From Cumulibacter manganitolerans (GTDB taxonomy: Bacteria; Actinomycetota; Actinomycetes; Mycobacteriales; Antricoccaceae), in assembly GCF_009602465.1 (NCBI RefSeq), contig NZ_WBKP01000004.1, forward strand, positions 1-64,000: 64,000 bases of DNA, in the 5' to 3' direction. The number at the start of each line of letters is the position of its first letter. Positions within the stretch are counted from its first letter, which is position 1. Shown here piece after piece: positions 34,698 through 41,863 of the stretch. Under the pieces are notes generated by a model. The model was given only the letters and a program-made list of their open reading frames with translations, made no database searches and was not told the DNA's origin. Both the position numbers and the translations under genes were made by a program.

Positions 34698-34943
34698 TCA
34701 GGCGGGGTTCTTGTCGTCGCGGTTCTTGCCGATGCGCCGGCCCAGCTCGCGCAGGAACTCGGGGTCGTCGTCGGGGGCGACCGCCTTGGTGGGCGCGGTG
34801 GGACGCCGCGTGATGACCGAGCGGTGGGCAGGCCGAGGGACGTCGCCGTGGTCGTCGTCGCGGCGTGAGACCTCGTTGTCCAGGAAGCGCCACATCCACA
34901 CGATGACGGCGATGGCGATCACGGCTGCGAGCAGCGGAAACAT
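34698..34943 (-). CDS. small hypothetical membrane protein
   Basis: An 81-residue protein of unknown function with one N-terminal transmembrane helix (FPLLAAVIAIAVIVWMWRFL) and a charged cytoplasmic tail containing DDDPEFLRELGRRIGK. It converges on the siderophore operon, ending 9 nt from it, and is divergent from the Lrp gene. Homologs of this size beside Lrp or iron genes cannot be confirmed without a search. Confidence 0.65.
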   Translation of the reverse strand: MFPLLAAVIAIAVIVWMWRFLDNEVSRRDDDHGDVPRPAHRSVITRRPTAPTKAVAPDDDPEFLRELGRRIGKNRDDKNPA

Positions 34944-34971
34944 GGCGGCCCCCTAAGTGAACTTCTCCACT

Positions 34972-34996
34972 CAACTGTAGTCGGGTCGTACAGTTG
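34972..34996. promoter_or_regulatory. inverted repeat upstream of the Lrp gene
   Basis: Perfect 8-bp arms CAACTGTA / TACAGTTG with a 9-nt centre lie in the gap between divergent genes. The right arm contains TACAGT (34989-34994), a possible -10 for the Lrp gene with a leader of about 27 nt. The position suits autoregulation by the Lrp-family product. Confidence 0.55.
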
Positions 34997-35027
34997 GCGG
35001 TGCCCGGAATCCTACGGAGGAGCGTGT

Positions 35028-35504
35028 GTGGACGACGTCGACCGCAAGATCATCCAGGTGCTTCGGGAGGCCGGACGGACGAGCTACGTAGCGCTCGGCA
35101 AGGAGGTGGGCTTGTCGTCACCGGCGGTGCACGAGCGGGTCAACAAGCTGGAGGCCCAAGGGGTGATCACCGGGTATCACGCCTCGGTGGACCCGACGGC
35201 GATCGGTCTGGGCGTGACGGCGCTGGTCGGCATCTACACCGGCGGAAGCGGTGACGAGAGCGTCCTGCTGGAAGAGCTGCGCAAGATGCCCGAGATCGAG
35301 GACTGCATGTACGTCGCGGGTGACGAGTCGTACTTCGTGAAGATCCGGGTCACCGACATGCTGGCGCTCGAGCGGCTGCTGCTGGCGATCGGGGAGCTCA
35401 AGGGCGTCACCCGCACGCGCACCACCATCGCGATCTCCACCAAGTGGGAGGGCCGCGCCGGCGGCAAGAGCGGCCTGGACGCCGACGTCGACGACTCCGA
35501 GTAG
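35028..35504 (+). CDS. Lrp/AsnC family transcriptional regulator
   Basis: A 158-residue regulator with an N-terminal helix-turn-helix (VDRKIIQVLREAGRTSYVAL, then GLSSPAVHERVNKLEAQGVI) and a RAM ligand domain (ALVGIYTGGSGDESVLLEEL, VAGDESYFVKIRV, IGELKGVTRTRTTIAIST). The GTG at this position is chosen because GGAGGAG precedes it by 5 nt. It probably senses an amino acid or related metabolite; the effector is unknown. The tail after about residue 140 is acidic and extra. Confidence 0.92.
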   Translation: MDDVDRKIIQVLREAGRTSYVALGKEVGLSSPAVHERVNKLEAQGVITGYHASVDPTAIGLGVTALVGIYTGGSGDESVLLEELRKMPEIEDCMYVAGDESYFVKIRVTDMLALERLLLAIGELKGVTRTRTTIAISTKWEGRAGGKSGLDADVDDSE

Positions 35505-35563
35505 CCGAGCGGGTGTGCTGAAGGCAACGGGCCGGCACGAGCCCGCGGTGCGATAATCGTCTG

Positions 35564-35866
35564 ATGACCAAGAAGCCCGAGGCCCCCGCTGCGAAGCTGC
35601 CCAAGCGGCAGCCCGCCGCGTCGCTGGCGGCGGCGTACTTCGTGGCCCGGCTCGGCGTGTTCCTCGCGATCTTGGCGATCTTCTGGGTGATCGGGTTCCG
35701 CGGCCTGCCGGGCGCGCTCGCCGCGGCCATCCTGTCGATCCCGGTGTCGTTCTTCACGCTCGGACGGATGCGCCAGAGCGTCGCGATCCGCATGGACGAG
35801 CGTCGCGCCGAGCAGCAGAGCATCAAGGACGAGTTCCGCGACGCCGGCAAGACCGACAAGCCGTAG
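35564..35866 (+). CDS. DUF4229 domain-containing membrane protein
   Basis: A 100-residue protein with two transmembrane helices (YFVARLGVFLAILAIFWVIG and LPGALAAAILSIPVSFFTLG) between charged ends. It fits DUF4229, which is commonly found next to menaquinone genes in actinobacteria, although its function is unknown. GATAAT/TAATCG (35552-35559) lies just before the ATG, so the message is probably leaderless. It is followed directly by the tandem repeat array. Confidence 0.8.
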   Translation: MTKKPEAPAAKLPKRQPAASLAAAYFVARLGVFLAILAIFWVIGFRGLPGALAAAILSIPVSFFTLGRMRQSVAIRMDERRAEQQSIKDEFRDAGKTDKP

Positions 35867-35880
35867 CCAGCCCCAGGCCC

Positions 35881-36042
35881 CGAGCGGCCTCTTCCACGCT
35901 CGTCGAGCGGCCCCTCCCACGGTCGTCGAGCGGCCTCTTCCACGGTCGTCGAGCGAGCCCCCCCCCACAGTCGTCGAGCGACCCCTCTCCCACGGTCGTC
36001 GAGCGGCCTCTTCCACGCTCGTCGAGCGGCCTCTTCCACGGT
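35881..36042. repeat. tandem 23-25-bp repeat array
   Basis: Six full units and one partial unit of consensus CGTCGAGCGGCCTCTTCCAC plus GGT. CGTCGAGC begins at 35901, 35924, 35947, 35972, 35997, 36020 and again at 36043, giving periods of 23, 23, 25, 25, 23 and 23. Two middle units differ more (runs of C instead of CTCTT). The array fills the gap between DUF4229 and menE, has no open frame and no unique spacers, so it is not a CRISPR. Confidence 0.85.
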
Positions 36043-36084
36043 CGTCGAGCGAGCCGGAGCGCTAGCGGAGGCGACGTCGAGACG
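36038..36084. repeat. 47-bp inverted repeat, left copy
   Basis: This block is the exact reverse complement of 39871-39917. It opens with the start of another 23-bp unit and continues into GAGCCGGAGCGCTAGCGG, a partly self-complementary core. It contains the stop codon and last six codons of menE (SRRRLR), so the repeat has replaced the natural end of that gene. See the paired right copy. Confidence 0.9.
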
Positions 36085-37213
36085 TCGCAAGCTCCAGGGC
36101 GGCCGCGCGGTCCGGCTTGCCGATTCCCTTGTATGGCAGCGCATCGAGCGTGATCACCTCGCGGGGTAGCTCGTGATCGGCGAGCCGGCCGCGCAGCGCG
36201 TCGCGCACCTCGTCGAGCGGCAGCGTCGCATCGGAGGCGGGGACGACGAGGGCTACGACGCGCTGGCCCCAGTTGTCGTCCGGGACGCCGACCACGATGG
36301 TGTCGGCCACGGCGGGCAGGGCGCGCAGCGCCTGCTCGACCCGGAGCGGCGCGACCTTCTTGGCGCCGGTGTTGATGATGTCGTCGGCGCGGCCGACGAT
36401 GCGCAGCCTGCCGTCGACGATCTCGCCGAGGTCGGACGTGGTGAAGGTGCGGCCGTCGAAGGGGTCCGGATCCGGGGCCTGCAGGTAGCCGAGGGCCACG
36501 AGATCACCGGTGAGCCGCACGACGCCGTCGTCGCCGGTGCCGATCTCGACGCCGTCGAGCGGGACGCCGTCGTACACGCAGCCGCCGCCGGTCTCGCTCA
36601 TGCCGTACGTCGTGACGACGGTGGCTCCGGCGTCCCGCGAGCGGGAGAGCAGTTGCGGGTCGGCGGCCGCGCCCCCGAGCAGGATGGCGTCGAAGCGGGT
36701 GAGCGCCTCGCGTGCCGGTGAGTCGAGCAGTCGCTGCAGCTGGGTGGGGACTAGCGAGACGTAGCGGCGGGCGGCGGTGGGCCGGGCGGCCGCGGCCGCG
36801 AAGTCGTCGGCGAACGACGGACCTCCGGCCGGCGCGACGACGGGCGCCGTGCCGGCCACCTTGGCGCGCAGGACGACCTGGATGCCGGCGATGTGGTTGA
36901 TCCCCAGGCACAGCAACCACGCGCCGTGGCCGCCGACGCGGGTCGCGGTGGAGTTGATCGAGGCCAGCAGCGTGGCGCGGGAGTGCAGGACGACCTTCGG
37001 GGTGCCGGTCGATCCGGTAGTGGCGACGGCAAGGACCGCGTCGTCCGGCACGGCCCGGCCGCTGACCTCCGATGCCAGGCGGTCACCCTCGGGCCCGGCG
37101 GGAACCGGCAGGAGGCAACCGCCGCGGTGGTCGTCGTCCAGCACGCGGCCGAGTGCCGCGACCTGCGCCGACGTGGGGATCGGGTCGACGACCAGCGGCT
37201 CGATGCGGCGCAC
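36062..37213 (-). CDS. menE: o-succinylbenzoate--CoA ligase
   Basis: MenE activates o-succinylbenzoate to its CoA ester in menaquinone synthesis. The 383-residue adenylate-forming enzyme is shorter than most relatives, as is typical in actinobacteria. VLAVATTGSTGTPKVVLHSR is the phosphate loop, TYGMSETGGGCVYDG the A5 region, TSDLGEIVDGRLRIVGRADD the ATP-binding segment, and LPYKGIGKPDRAA carries the C-terminal lysine. GTG starts just 3 nt after menB, so the two are one transcript. Its final six residues are encoded by the inverted repeat. Confidence 0.93.
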   Translation of the reverse strand: MRRIEPLVVDPIPTSAQVAALGRVLDDDHRGGCLLPVPAGPEGDRLASEVSGRAVPDDAVLAVATTGSTGTPKVVLHSRATLLASINSTATRVGGHGAWLLCLGINHIAGIQVVLRAKVAGTAPVVAPAGGPSFADDFAAAAARPTAARRYVSLVPTQLQRLLDSPAREALTRFDAILLGGAAADPQLLSRSRDAGATVVTTYGMSETGGGCVYDGVPLDGVEIGTGDDGVVRLTGDLVALGYLQAPDPDPFDGRTFTTSDLGEIVDGRLRIVGRADDIINTGAKKVAPLRVEQALRALPAVADTIVVGVPDDNWGQRVVALVVPASDATLPLDEVRDALRGRLADHELPREVITLDALPYKGIGKPDRAAALELATSRRRLR

Positions 37214-37216
37214 CGG

Positions 37217-38158
37217 CTAGAAGTGGTAGGGGAAGGCGGACCAGTCGGGATCGCGCTTCTGCAGGAACGAGTCGCGGCCTTCGGCGGCCTCGTCGGTCAT
37301 ATAGCCGAGGCGGGTGGCCTCGCCGGCGAAGACCTGCTGGCCCATGAGGCCGTCGTCGATCATGTTGAAGGCGAACTTGAGCATCCGCTGCGCGGTGGGG
37401 GACTTGCGGGTGATCTCCCGGCCCCACTCGAGCGCGACCTTCTCGAGCTCGGCGTGCGGGACGACCTTGTTGACCATGCCCATCCGGTGCGCGTCCTCGG
37501 CGGAGTACTCCGAGCCGAGGAAGAAGATCTCGCGGGCGAACTTCTGGCCGACCTGGCGGGCGAGGTACGCCGAGCCGTAGCCGGCGTCGAACGACGCGAC
37601 ATCGGCGTCCGTCTGCTTGAACTTGCCGTGCTCGGCGGAGGCGAGGGTGAGGTCGCAGACGACGTGCAGCGAGTGGCCGCCGCCGGCGACCCAGCCGGTC
37701 GCGACGCAGATGACGACCTTGGGCATGGTGCGGATCAGCCGCTGCACCTCGAGGATGTGCAGGCGGCCGGCGCGGGCCGGGTCGATGGAGTCGCTGGTGG
37801 TGCCCTCGGCGTACTTGTAGCCGTCCTTGCCGCGGATCCGCTGGTCGCCGCCGGAGCAGAACGCCCAGCCGCCGTCCTTCGGTGACGGGCCGTTGCCGGT
37901 GAGGATCACGGCGCCGACGTCGGTCGACATGCGCGCGTGGTCGAGCGCGCGGTACAGCTCGTCGACGGTGTTCGGGCGGAAAGCGTTGCGCACCTCGGGC
38001 CGGTTGAACGCGATGCGGACGACGCCCCGCGACTTGGCCTCCGCGTCACCGACGCTGCGGTGGTAGGTGATGTCGGTGAAGTCGAAACCGGCCACCTCTT
38101 CCCAGGACGACGGGTCGAAGATCTCGGAGACGGGGTTGCTCGCAGCGTTGTCGGTCAC
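37217..38158 (-). CDS. menB: 1,4-dihydroxy-2-naphthoyl-CoA synthase
   Basis: MenB closes the second ring of the naphthoquinone from o-succinylbenzoyl-CoA. The 313-residue crotonase-fold protein has WAFCSGGDQRIRG (oxyanion loop), VVICVATGWVAGGGHSLHVV and KFKQTDADVASFDAGYGSAY, all specific to MenB. The GTG start is supported by TAGACT placed 6 nt before it. Menaquinone made by this pathway serves the respiratory chain whose cytochromes are assembled by genes elsewhere in the window. Confidence 0.95.
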   Translation of the reverse strand: MTDNAASNPVSEIFDPSSWEEVAGFDFTDITYHRSVGDAEAKSRGVVRIAFNRPEVRNAFRPNTVDELYRALDHARMSTDVGAVILTGNGPSPKDGGWAFCSGGDQRIRGKDGYKYAEGTTSDSIDPARAGRLHILEVQRLIRTMPKVVICVATGWVAGGGHSLHVVCDLTLASAEHGKFKQTDADVASFDAGYGSAYLARQVGQKFAREIFFLGSEYSAEDAHRMGMVNKVVPHAELEKVALEWGREITRKSPTAQRMLKFAFNMIDDGLMGQQVFAGEATRLGYMTDEAAEGRDSFLQKRDPDWSAFPYHF

Positions 38159-38164
38159 GGTCCG

Positions 38165-38170
38165 AGTCTA
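38165..38170 (-). promoter_or_regulatory. -10 element of menB-menE
   Basis: Reading leftward, TAGACT lies 6 nt before the menB GTG, predicting a leaderless transcript for menB and menE. No clear -35 was found. The HNH gene ends only 13 nt beyond it. Confidence 0.5.
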
Positions 38171-38183
38171 CGAAGTCGCGGGC

Positions 38184-39725
38184 CTAGGTCAGTTCTGTGG
38201 TGCCGGTGATGGGGTTGGTCCAGTGGATGTGGCCGGTCTCGAGCATGTGCGGTTGCCAGTGCAGCTGGTGCTTGGCGCGGTGGTGGCGGCGGCACAGGAC
38301 GTGCAGGTTCGCCGGGACGGTCTGGCCGTCGGGTGGTTGGTCGTCGCGGTAGGGCTGGAGGTGGTCGAGGTCGGTGCCGGGGCCGGCGGGCCGGTGGCAG
38401 CCGGGGAATCGGCAGGTGCCGTCGCGGGCGGCGATCGCGGTGCGCAGTCGTTCGGAGGGTCGTCGGCGTCCGACGTCGAGCGGTTGTCCGGTGAGCGGGT
38501 CGGTGAGGATGCGTTGCAGGTCGGCCCACGGCAGCAGCCGTGCGGCCATGCTCGACGGGACCTCGCCGACGCCGCGCAGCCGCACCGGCCGGCCGTCGGG
38601 GTCGGTGAGGGCGTCGAGGGGGACGTCGAGGGTGATGGTGGCCGGCGGCAGGTCCGGGAGGGTGAGGTCGAGGCTCGCGGCGAGCGTCTTGATCGCCTCC
38701 CACGCGGCGCGGGCGTCGGTGTACTGGTCCTCGTCGTCGATGAGCGCGTACTGGCCGTCGTCGTCCCACTCGGCGCTGGTGGCGGGCGGCCGGTCGGGGT
38801 CGTCGTTGTGGTTGCCGAAGAGGGCGATGGGTCCGGTGAACAGGGTCAGGAACGCGTCCAGCTTGCGTTGGGTCTCGGTGCGCGGGTCGTCGGGGTGGGC
38901 GTGTGCGCGGGCGAGGTCGGTGAGCAGGCGGTCCAGGGCGGTGGCGTAGGTGGCGGGCATCGAGGCGAACAGGGCGGTCATGCCGTCCGGGCCGGTCGGC
39001 CCGAAGTCCAGGCGGCGTCCGGCGAATCCGGAGCGGCGGGTGCGGGTGGTGTCGGTGGGGGCGCCGGCGGCGGCGCGGGCGGCGTCGAGCCACCGTCCGA
39101 GGTTGGTGGTGCGGGCGCGGTGCGCGCCGGGCCCGGTCGCCGTGCCGGGGGTGAAGGACCGCTCGCACAGCTGCTCGTCGAGGGTGGCGAGCTGGTCGGG
39201 GCTGAGGTCGGTGCAGGCCCGCGCGATGCGGTAGGTGGCCTGGTACCCGGTCAGGGTGCCGTCCTCGAGGCGGGCGAGGACGCCGGGCAGGTGGCGCACC
39301 AGCCGGACGGCGTCCTCGACCTTCGCGGTGGCGCAGCCGGTCGTGACCTTCAGCGTGGTGGCGACGTCGATGGCGGTGATCTGGGTGCGGCTCAGCACGC
39401 TCTCGGTCGTCCCGTCGGGGTGGGTGCGGCGCTGCCCGGGCGTGACGTCGTCGCGGGCGAGCATCTGGTGGGCGTGGGCGTGCGCCTCGACGATCAGCCG
39501 CGCCTTCGCCGCCTCCACGGCCGAGGCCAGCGATTCCAGCACGTCCAGGCCCGCGATCGCGGCCGCGTAGCCTGCGCCGTCGCCCGGGTCGAGGGTGTCG
39601 GCGAGGTCGAGGGCGCGGGCGATCACGCCGCCCACTACCCGCTGCGCCGGGCTGGGCGCGGTGGCGCGGGCACGCTCGCGGTGCTCGTCGTCCCCGGCGG
39701 TGCTCACCCACCCGATCGCTGTCAT
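38184..39725 (-). CDS. DUF222 / HNH endonuclease (13E12 repeat family)
   Basis: A 513-residue protein of the family known in mycobacteria as the 13E12 repeat proteins. About residues 30-370 are DUF222; the C-terminus carries an HNH nuclease, with CRFPGCHRPAGPGTDLDH (zinc cysteines and first His), then ANLHVLCRRHHRAKH with the second Cys and catalytic His residues. All expected nuclease residues are present, so it should be active. The family is multi-copy and behaves like a mobile or domesticated element, but its biological role is unknown. Long inverted repeats bracket it with menB and menE. TAGATT lies 6 nt before the ATG. Confidence 0.9.
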   Translation of the reverse strand: MTAIGWVSTAGDDEHRERARATAPSPAQRVVGGVIARALDLADTLDPGDGAGYAAAIAGLDVLESLASAVEAAKARLIVEAHAHAHQMLARDDVTPGQRRTHPDGTTESVLSRTQITAIDVATTLKVTTGCATAKVEDAVRLVRHLPGVLARLEDGTLTGYQATYRIARACTDLSPDQLATLDEQLCERSFTPGTATGPGAHRARTTNLGRWLDAARAAAGAPTDTTRTRRSGFAGRRLDFGPTGPDGMTALFASMPATYATALDRLLTDLARAHAHPDDPRTETQRKLDAFLTLFTGPIALFGNHNDDPDRPPATSAEWDDDGQYALIDDEDQYTDARAAWEAIKTLAASLDLTLPDLPPATITLDVPLDALTDPDGRPVRLRGVGEVPSSMAARLLPWADLQRILTDPLTGQPLDVGRRRPSERLRTAIAARDGTCRFPGCHRPAGPGTDLDHLQPYRDDQPPDGQTVPANLHVLCRRHHRAKHQLHWQPHMLETGHIHWTNPITGTTELT

Positions 39726-39731
39726 GCCTGC

Positions 39732-39737
39732 AATCTA
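39732..39737 (-). promoter_or_regulatory. -10 element of the DUF222-HNH gene
   Basis: Reading leftward, TAGATT is followed after 6 nt by the ATG, so transcription would begin at the start codon. This places a promoter immediately upstream of the nuclease gene, between it and the right-hand repeat. Confidence 0.5.
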
Positions 39738-39870
39738 CGACCCGGCACCGACCAGAAACCCGACACGACCTGCCTGTCCACAAGCCCCGAGGCTGTCCAC
39801 AAGAACAACGATCACTCTTGATGAGACGAGCGCGGCGGGCATCCGAGCGGCGTGTTTCTTCAGATCGCTG

Positions 39871-39917
39871 CGTCTCGACGTCGCCTCCGCTAGCGCTCCG
39901 GCTCGCTCGACGACCGT
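39871..39917. repeat. 47-bp inverted repeat, right copy
   Basis: Exact reverse complement of 36038-36084 with no mismatch. It lies 146 bp upstream of the HNH start codon, so the pair encloses menE, menB and the nuclease (about 3.8 kb). The 429-bp gap 39726-40154 holds no gene: it contains this copy, two 44-bp direct repeats and an inverted copy of the 23-bp unit found in the left array. Confidence 0.9.
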
Positions 39918-40030
39918 TCAGAGTGCTCCCCAAGCCGGTCGACGACCGCGGGAAGGTGCCGCGGCGTCCGGATGGGACGTGACCTTGCTCGACGACCGTT
40001 GAGAGTGCTCCCCGAATCGGTCGACGACCG
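39905..40030. repeat. two 44-bp direct repeats plus inverted copy of the 23-bp unit
   Basis: Copies at 39905-39948 and 39987-40030 match at 40 of 44 positions; each begins GCTCGACGACCGTT and ends CGGTCGACGACCG. The second runs into CGACGACCGTGGAAGAG (40022-40038), the reverse complement of part of the 23-bp units in the left array. So the outer part of this right-hand locus mirrors the outer part of the left-hand one. Confidence 0.8.
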
Positions 40031-40110
40031 TGGAAGAGAGCCACGCCGCCCGGGGATCACGCGCCTCGCGGCCTGCGGACGAGGGGTGCCGCGGCGTGCG
40101 CGAGGGTGGA

Positions 40111-40142
40111 CGGCGGCCCGGTTCGCCCGAACCGGGCCGCCG
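40111..40142 (-). terminator. GC-rich hairpin after the small secreted protein gene
   Basis: Perfect 15-bp arms CGGCGGCCCGGTTCG / CGAACCGGGCCGCCG with a 2-nt loop, ending 12 nt beyond the stop codon of the gene at right. No T-run follows. The design matches the hairpin after the peptide-binding lipoprotein gene. Confidence 0.65.
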
Positions 40143-40154
40143 TTCGTGAGCGCG

Positions 40155-40367
40155 CTAGCAGAGCCCTCGCGCGGCGGCGTTCTTCCCCTGGCCCCCGAGC
40201 GCCTTGACCAGGTCGCCGACGTTGTCGAACCCGGCGAGGCCGCCCTGGTTGACGGTCTTGTGCACCTGGCCGAAGCAGGCCGCATCGGCCGGCTCGGCGC
40301 TGGCGGGACCTGCGAAGCCGAGACCGGCCAGCACGGCGATCGACCCTGCGATGAGAATGCGCTTCAT
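40155..40367 (-). CDS. small secreted protein of unknown function
   Basis: A 70-residue precursor: a signal peptide (MKRILIAGSIAVLAGLGFAG, with cleavage after PASA) followed by a mature peptide of about 45 residues with two cysteines that could form a disulfide, ending in the last residue. A GAGGAGGG ribosome site precedes the ATG. The first part reads ADAACFGQVHKTVNQGG. No family was recognised. Lying between repeats and a terminator, it is its own transcription unit. Confidence 0.7.
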   Translation of the reverse strand: MKRILIAGSIAVLAGLGFAGPASAEPADAACFGQVHKTVNQGGLAGFDNVGDLVKALGGQGKNAAARGLC

Positions 40368-40499
40368 GTGGTTTCCCTCCTCGTGGCGGGTGCGGGTTCA
40401 CCCGAAGGTGCTTCGCTCGCCGAGCGCAGGCGGATTGGCACCGGCACAGAAGTTTTTCGGCACACCGGCGAACCCGCCGGTCGTCGGTGCAGGAGCGCG

Positions 40500-41732
40500 C
40501 TACAGGGCGATGCCGAGGAGGGCGTCGACCGCATGCTTGACGACCTGCACGGACATCCCGGAATCGTTGTGCAGCGGCTTTGCGGTCGCCCATTCGGTCA
40601 CCGCGGCGACCGCGCCGTCGGTGTCGAGGTCGTTGCTCAGGCACTCGCGCACCTTGGCGAGCATGCAATCGGCGGACGGGGCGATCGGCCGCCGCACGGC
40701 CTCGCGCCAGAGCGACAGCGTCTTCTCCGAGACGTGCAGGTAGTCGTCGGTCCACTCGCGGTACTCGCGGTAATGGCCGTGCAGCAGCGCCAACCGGATC
40801 GCCATGGGATCGACACCCTGCGCCGTGAGCTCGGAGACCTTCACGAGGTTGCCGAGGGACTTCGACATCTTCTCGCCCTGGTAGCCGACCATGCCGGCGT
40901 GCGTGTAGTGCCCGGCGAACGGCGCCGCGCCGGTGAGCGCCTCGGCGTGGGCGGCGGAGCACTCGTGGTGCGGGAACCGCAGGTCCTCGCCGCCGCCCTG
41001 GATGTCGATCTGCTCGCCCAGGTGCGCGAGCGCGATCGCGGCGCACTCGATGTGCCAGCCCGGACGGCCCTCGCCGATCGCCGATGGCCACGACGGGTCG
41101 CCGTCCCGCTTTCCCTTCCACAGCAGCGGATCCAGCTGGTTGCGCTTGCCGGTCCGGTCCGGGTCGCCGCCACGCTCCGCCGAGTAGGCGAGCATCGTCG
41201 GGACGTCGTACCGGCTGACGTAGCCGAAGCGCTCGTCGGCCGAGATGTCGAAGTAGATGTCGCCGGTGCCGTCCTCGAGGCGGTACGCCGCGCCCGAGTC
41301 GAGCAGCTTCGAGACGGCGTCGACGACGAGGTCGATGGTCTCCACCGCCCCGAGATACTGGGCGGGCGGGATGATGCGCAGCGCCTCCATGTCGGAGCGG
41401 AACAGGTCGGTCTCGCGGACGGCGAGATCCTCCCAGCGGATCCCGTCCCGCTCGGCGCGCTCGATGAGCGGGTCGTCGACGTCCGTGACGTTCTGGACGT
41501 AACGCACCTCGGTGCCCTGGTCGCGCAGCACCCGCTGCACGAGGTCGAACGTCAGATAGGTGGCGGCGTGCCCGAGATGGGTGGCGTCGTACGGGGTGAT
41601 CCCACAGACGTACATCGTCGCTCGATCGTCGACCTCGACAGGGCGCACCTCGTCTGCGGCGCTGTCGTAGAGCCTGAGCCGGGGGCCGTTGCCGGCGACG
41701 GTCGGGACGGAAACCTCGGGCCAGGAACGCAT
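40500..41732 (-). CDS. mshC: cysteine:glucosaminyl-inositol ligase (mycothiol biosynthesis)
   Basis: MshC joins L-cysteine to GlcN-Ins in mycothiol synthesis. The 410-residue protein is a class I aminoacyl-tRNA synthetase fold: [15 protein letters not shown] has the HIGH-like motif and [16 protein letters not shown] the KMSKS loop. The N-terminal [12 protein letters not shown] and zinc-binding C and H residues ([21 protein letters not shown]) mark it as MshC rather than CysS. Mycothiol is the main thiol of actinomycetes, confirming the phylum. TAGCCT lies 7 nt before the ATG. Confidence 0.95.
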   Translation of the reverse strand: MRSWPEVSVPTVAGNGPRLRLYDSAADEVRPVEVDDRATMYVCGITPYDATHLGHAATYLTFDLVQRVLRDQGTEVRYVQNVTDVDDPLIERAERDGIRWEDLAVRETDLFRSDMEALRIIPPAQYLGAVETIDLVVDAVSKLLDSGAAYRLEDGTGDIYFDISADERFGYVSRYDVPTMLAYSAERGGDPDRTGKRNQLDPLLWKGKRDGDPSWPSAIGEGRPGWHIECAAIALAHLGEQIDIQGGGEDLRFPHHECSAAHAEALTGAAPFAGHYTHAGMVGYQGEKMSKSLGNLVKVSELTAQGVDPMAIRLALLHGHYREYREWTDDYLHVSEKTLSLWREAVRRPIAPSADCMLAKVRECLSNDLDTDGAVAAVTEWATAKPLHNDSGMSVQVVKHAVDALLGIAL

Positions 41733-41810
41733 GCGAGAAAGGCTACCCGCGAGCAGCGGCCCGCTCGCGGCCCGGTCGATGAACGGTCAACCATAGCCCG
41801 CCGGGGTTGC

Positions 41811-41854
41811 CGCGCGGACGGCCCGGCCGCATCCGCGACCGGGCCGTCCGCGCG
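41811..41854 (-). terminator. GC-rich hairpin after the peptide-binding lipoprotein gene
   Basis: Perfect 16-bp arms CGCGCGGACGGCCCGG / CCGGGCCGTCCGCGCG with a 12-nt loop, starting 9 nt after the stop of the lipoprotein gene. No T-run is present. The 131-bp gap between mshC and this gene contains nothing else. Confidence 0.7.
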
Positions 41855-41863
41855 CGGTGCCGG

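Noticed and set aside
35881-36042. CRISPR-like array
   Set aside because: Units are contiguous with no unique spacers, and there are no cas genes.
38067-39821. Plus-strand Gly/Val-rich open frame opposite the HNH gene
   Set aside because: It is the shadow of the DUF222-HNH gene, whose nuclease motifs are clear on the minus strand.
36038-39917. Classical transposon with terminal inverted repeats
   Set aside because: No transposase is present, no target-site duplication was seen, and the enclosed menE and menB are core genes, so a REP-like explanation fits better.
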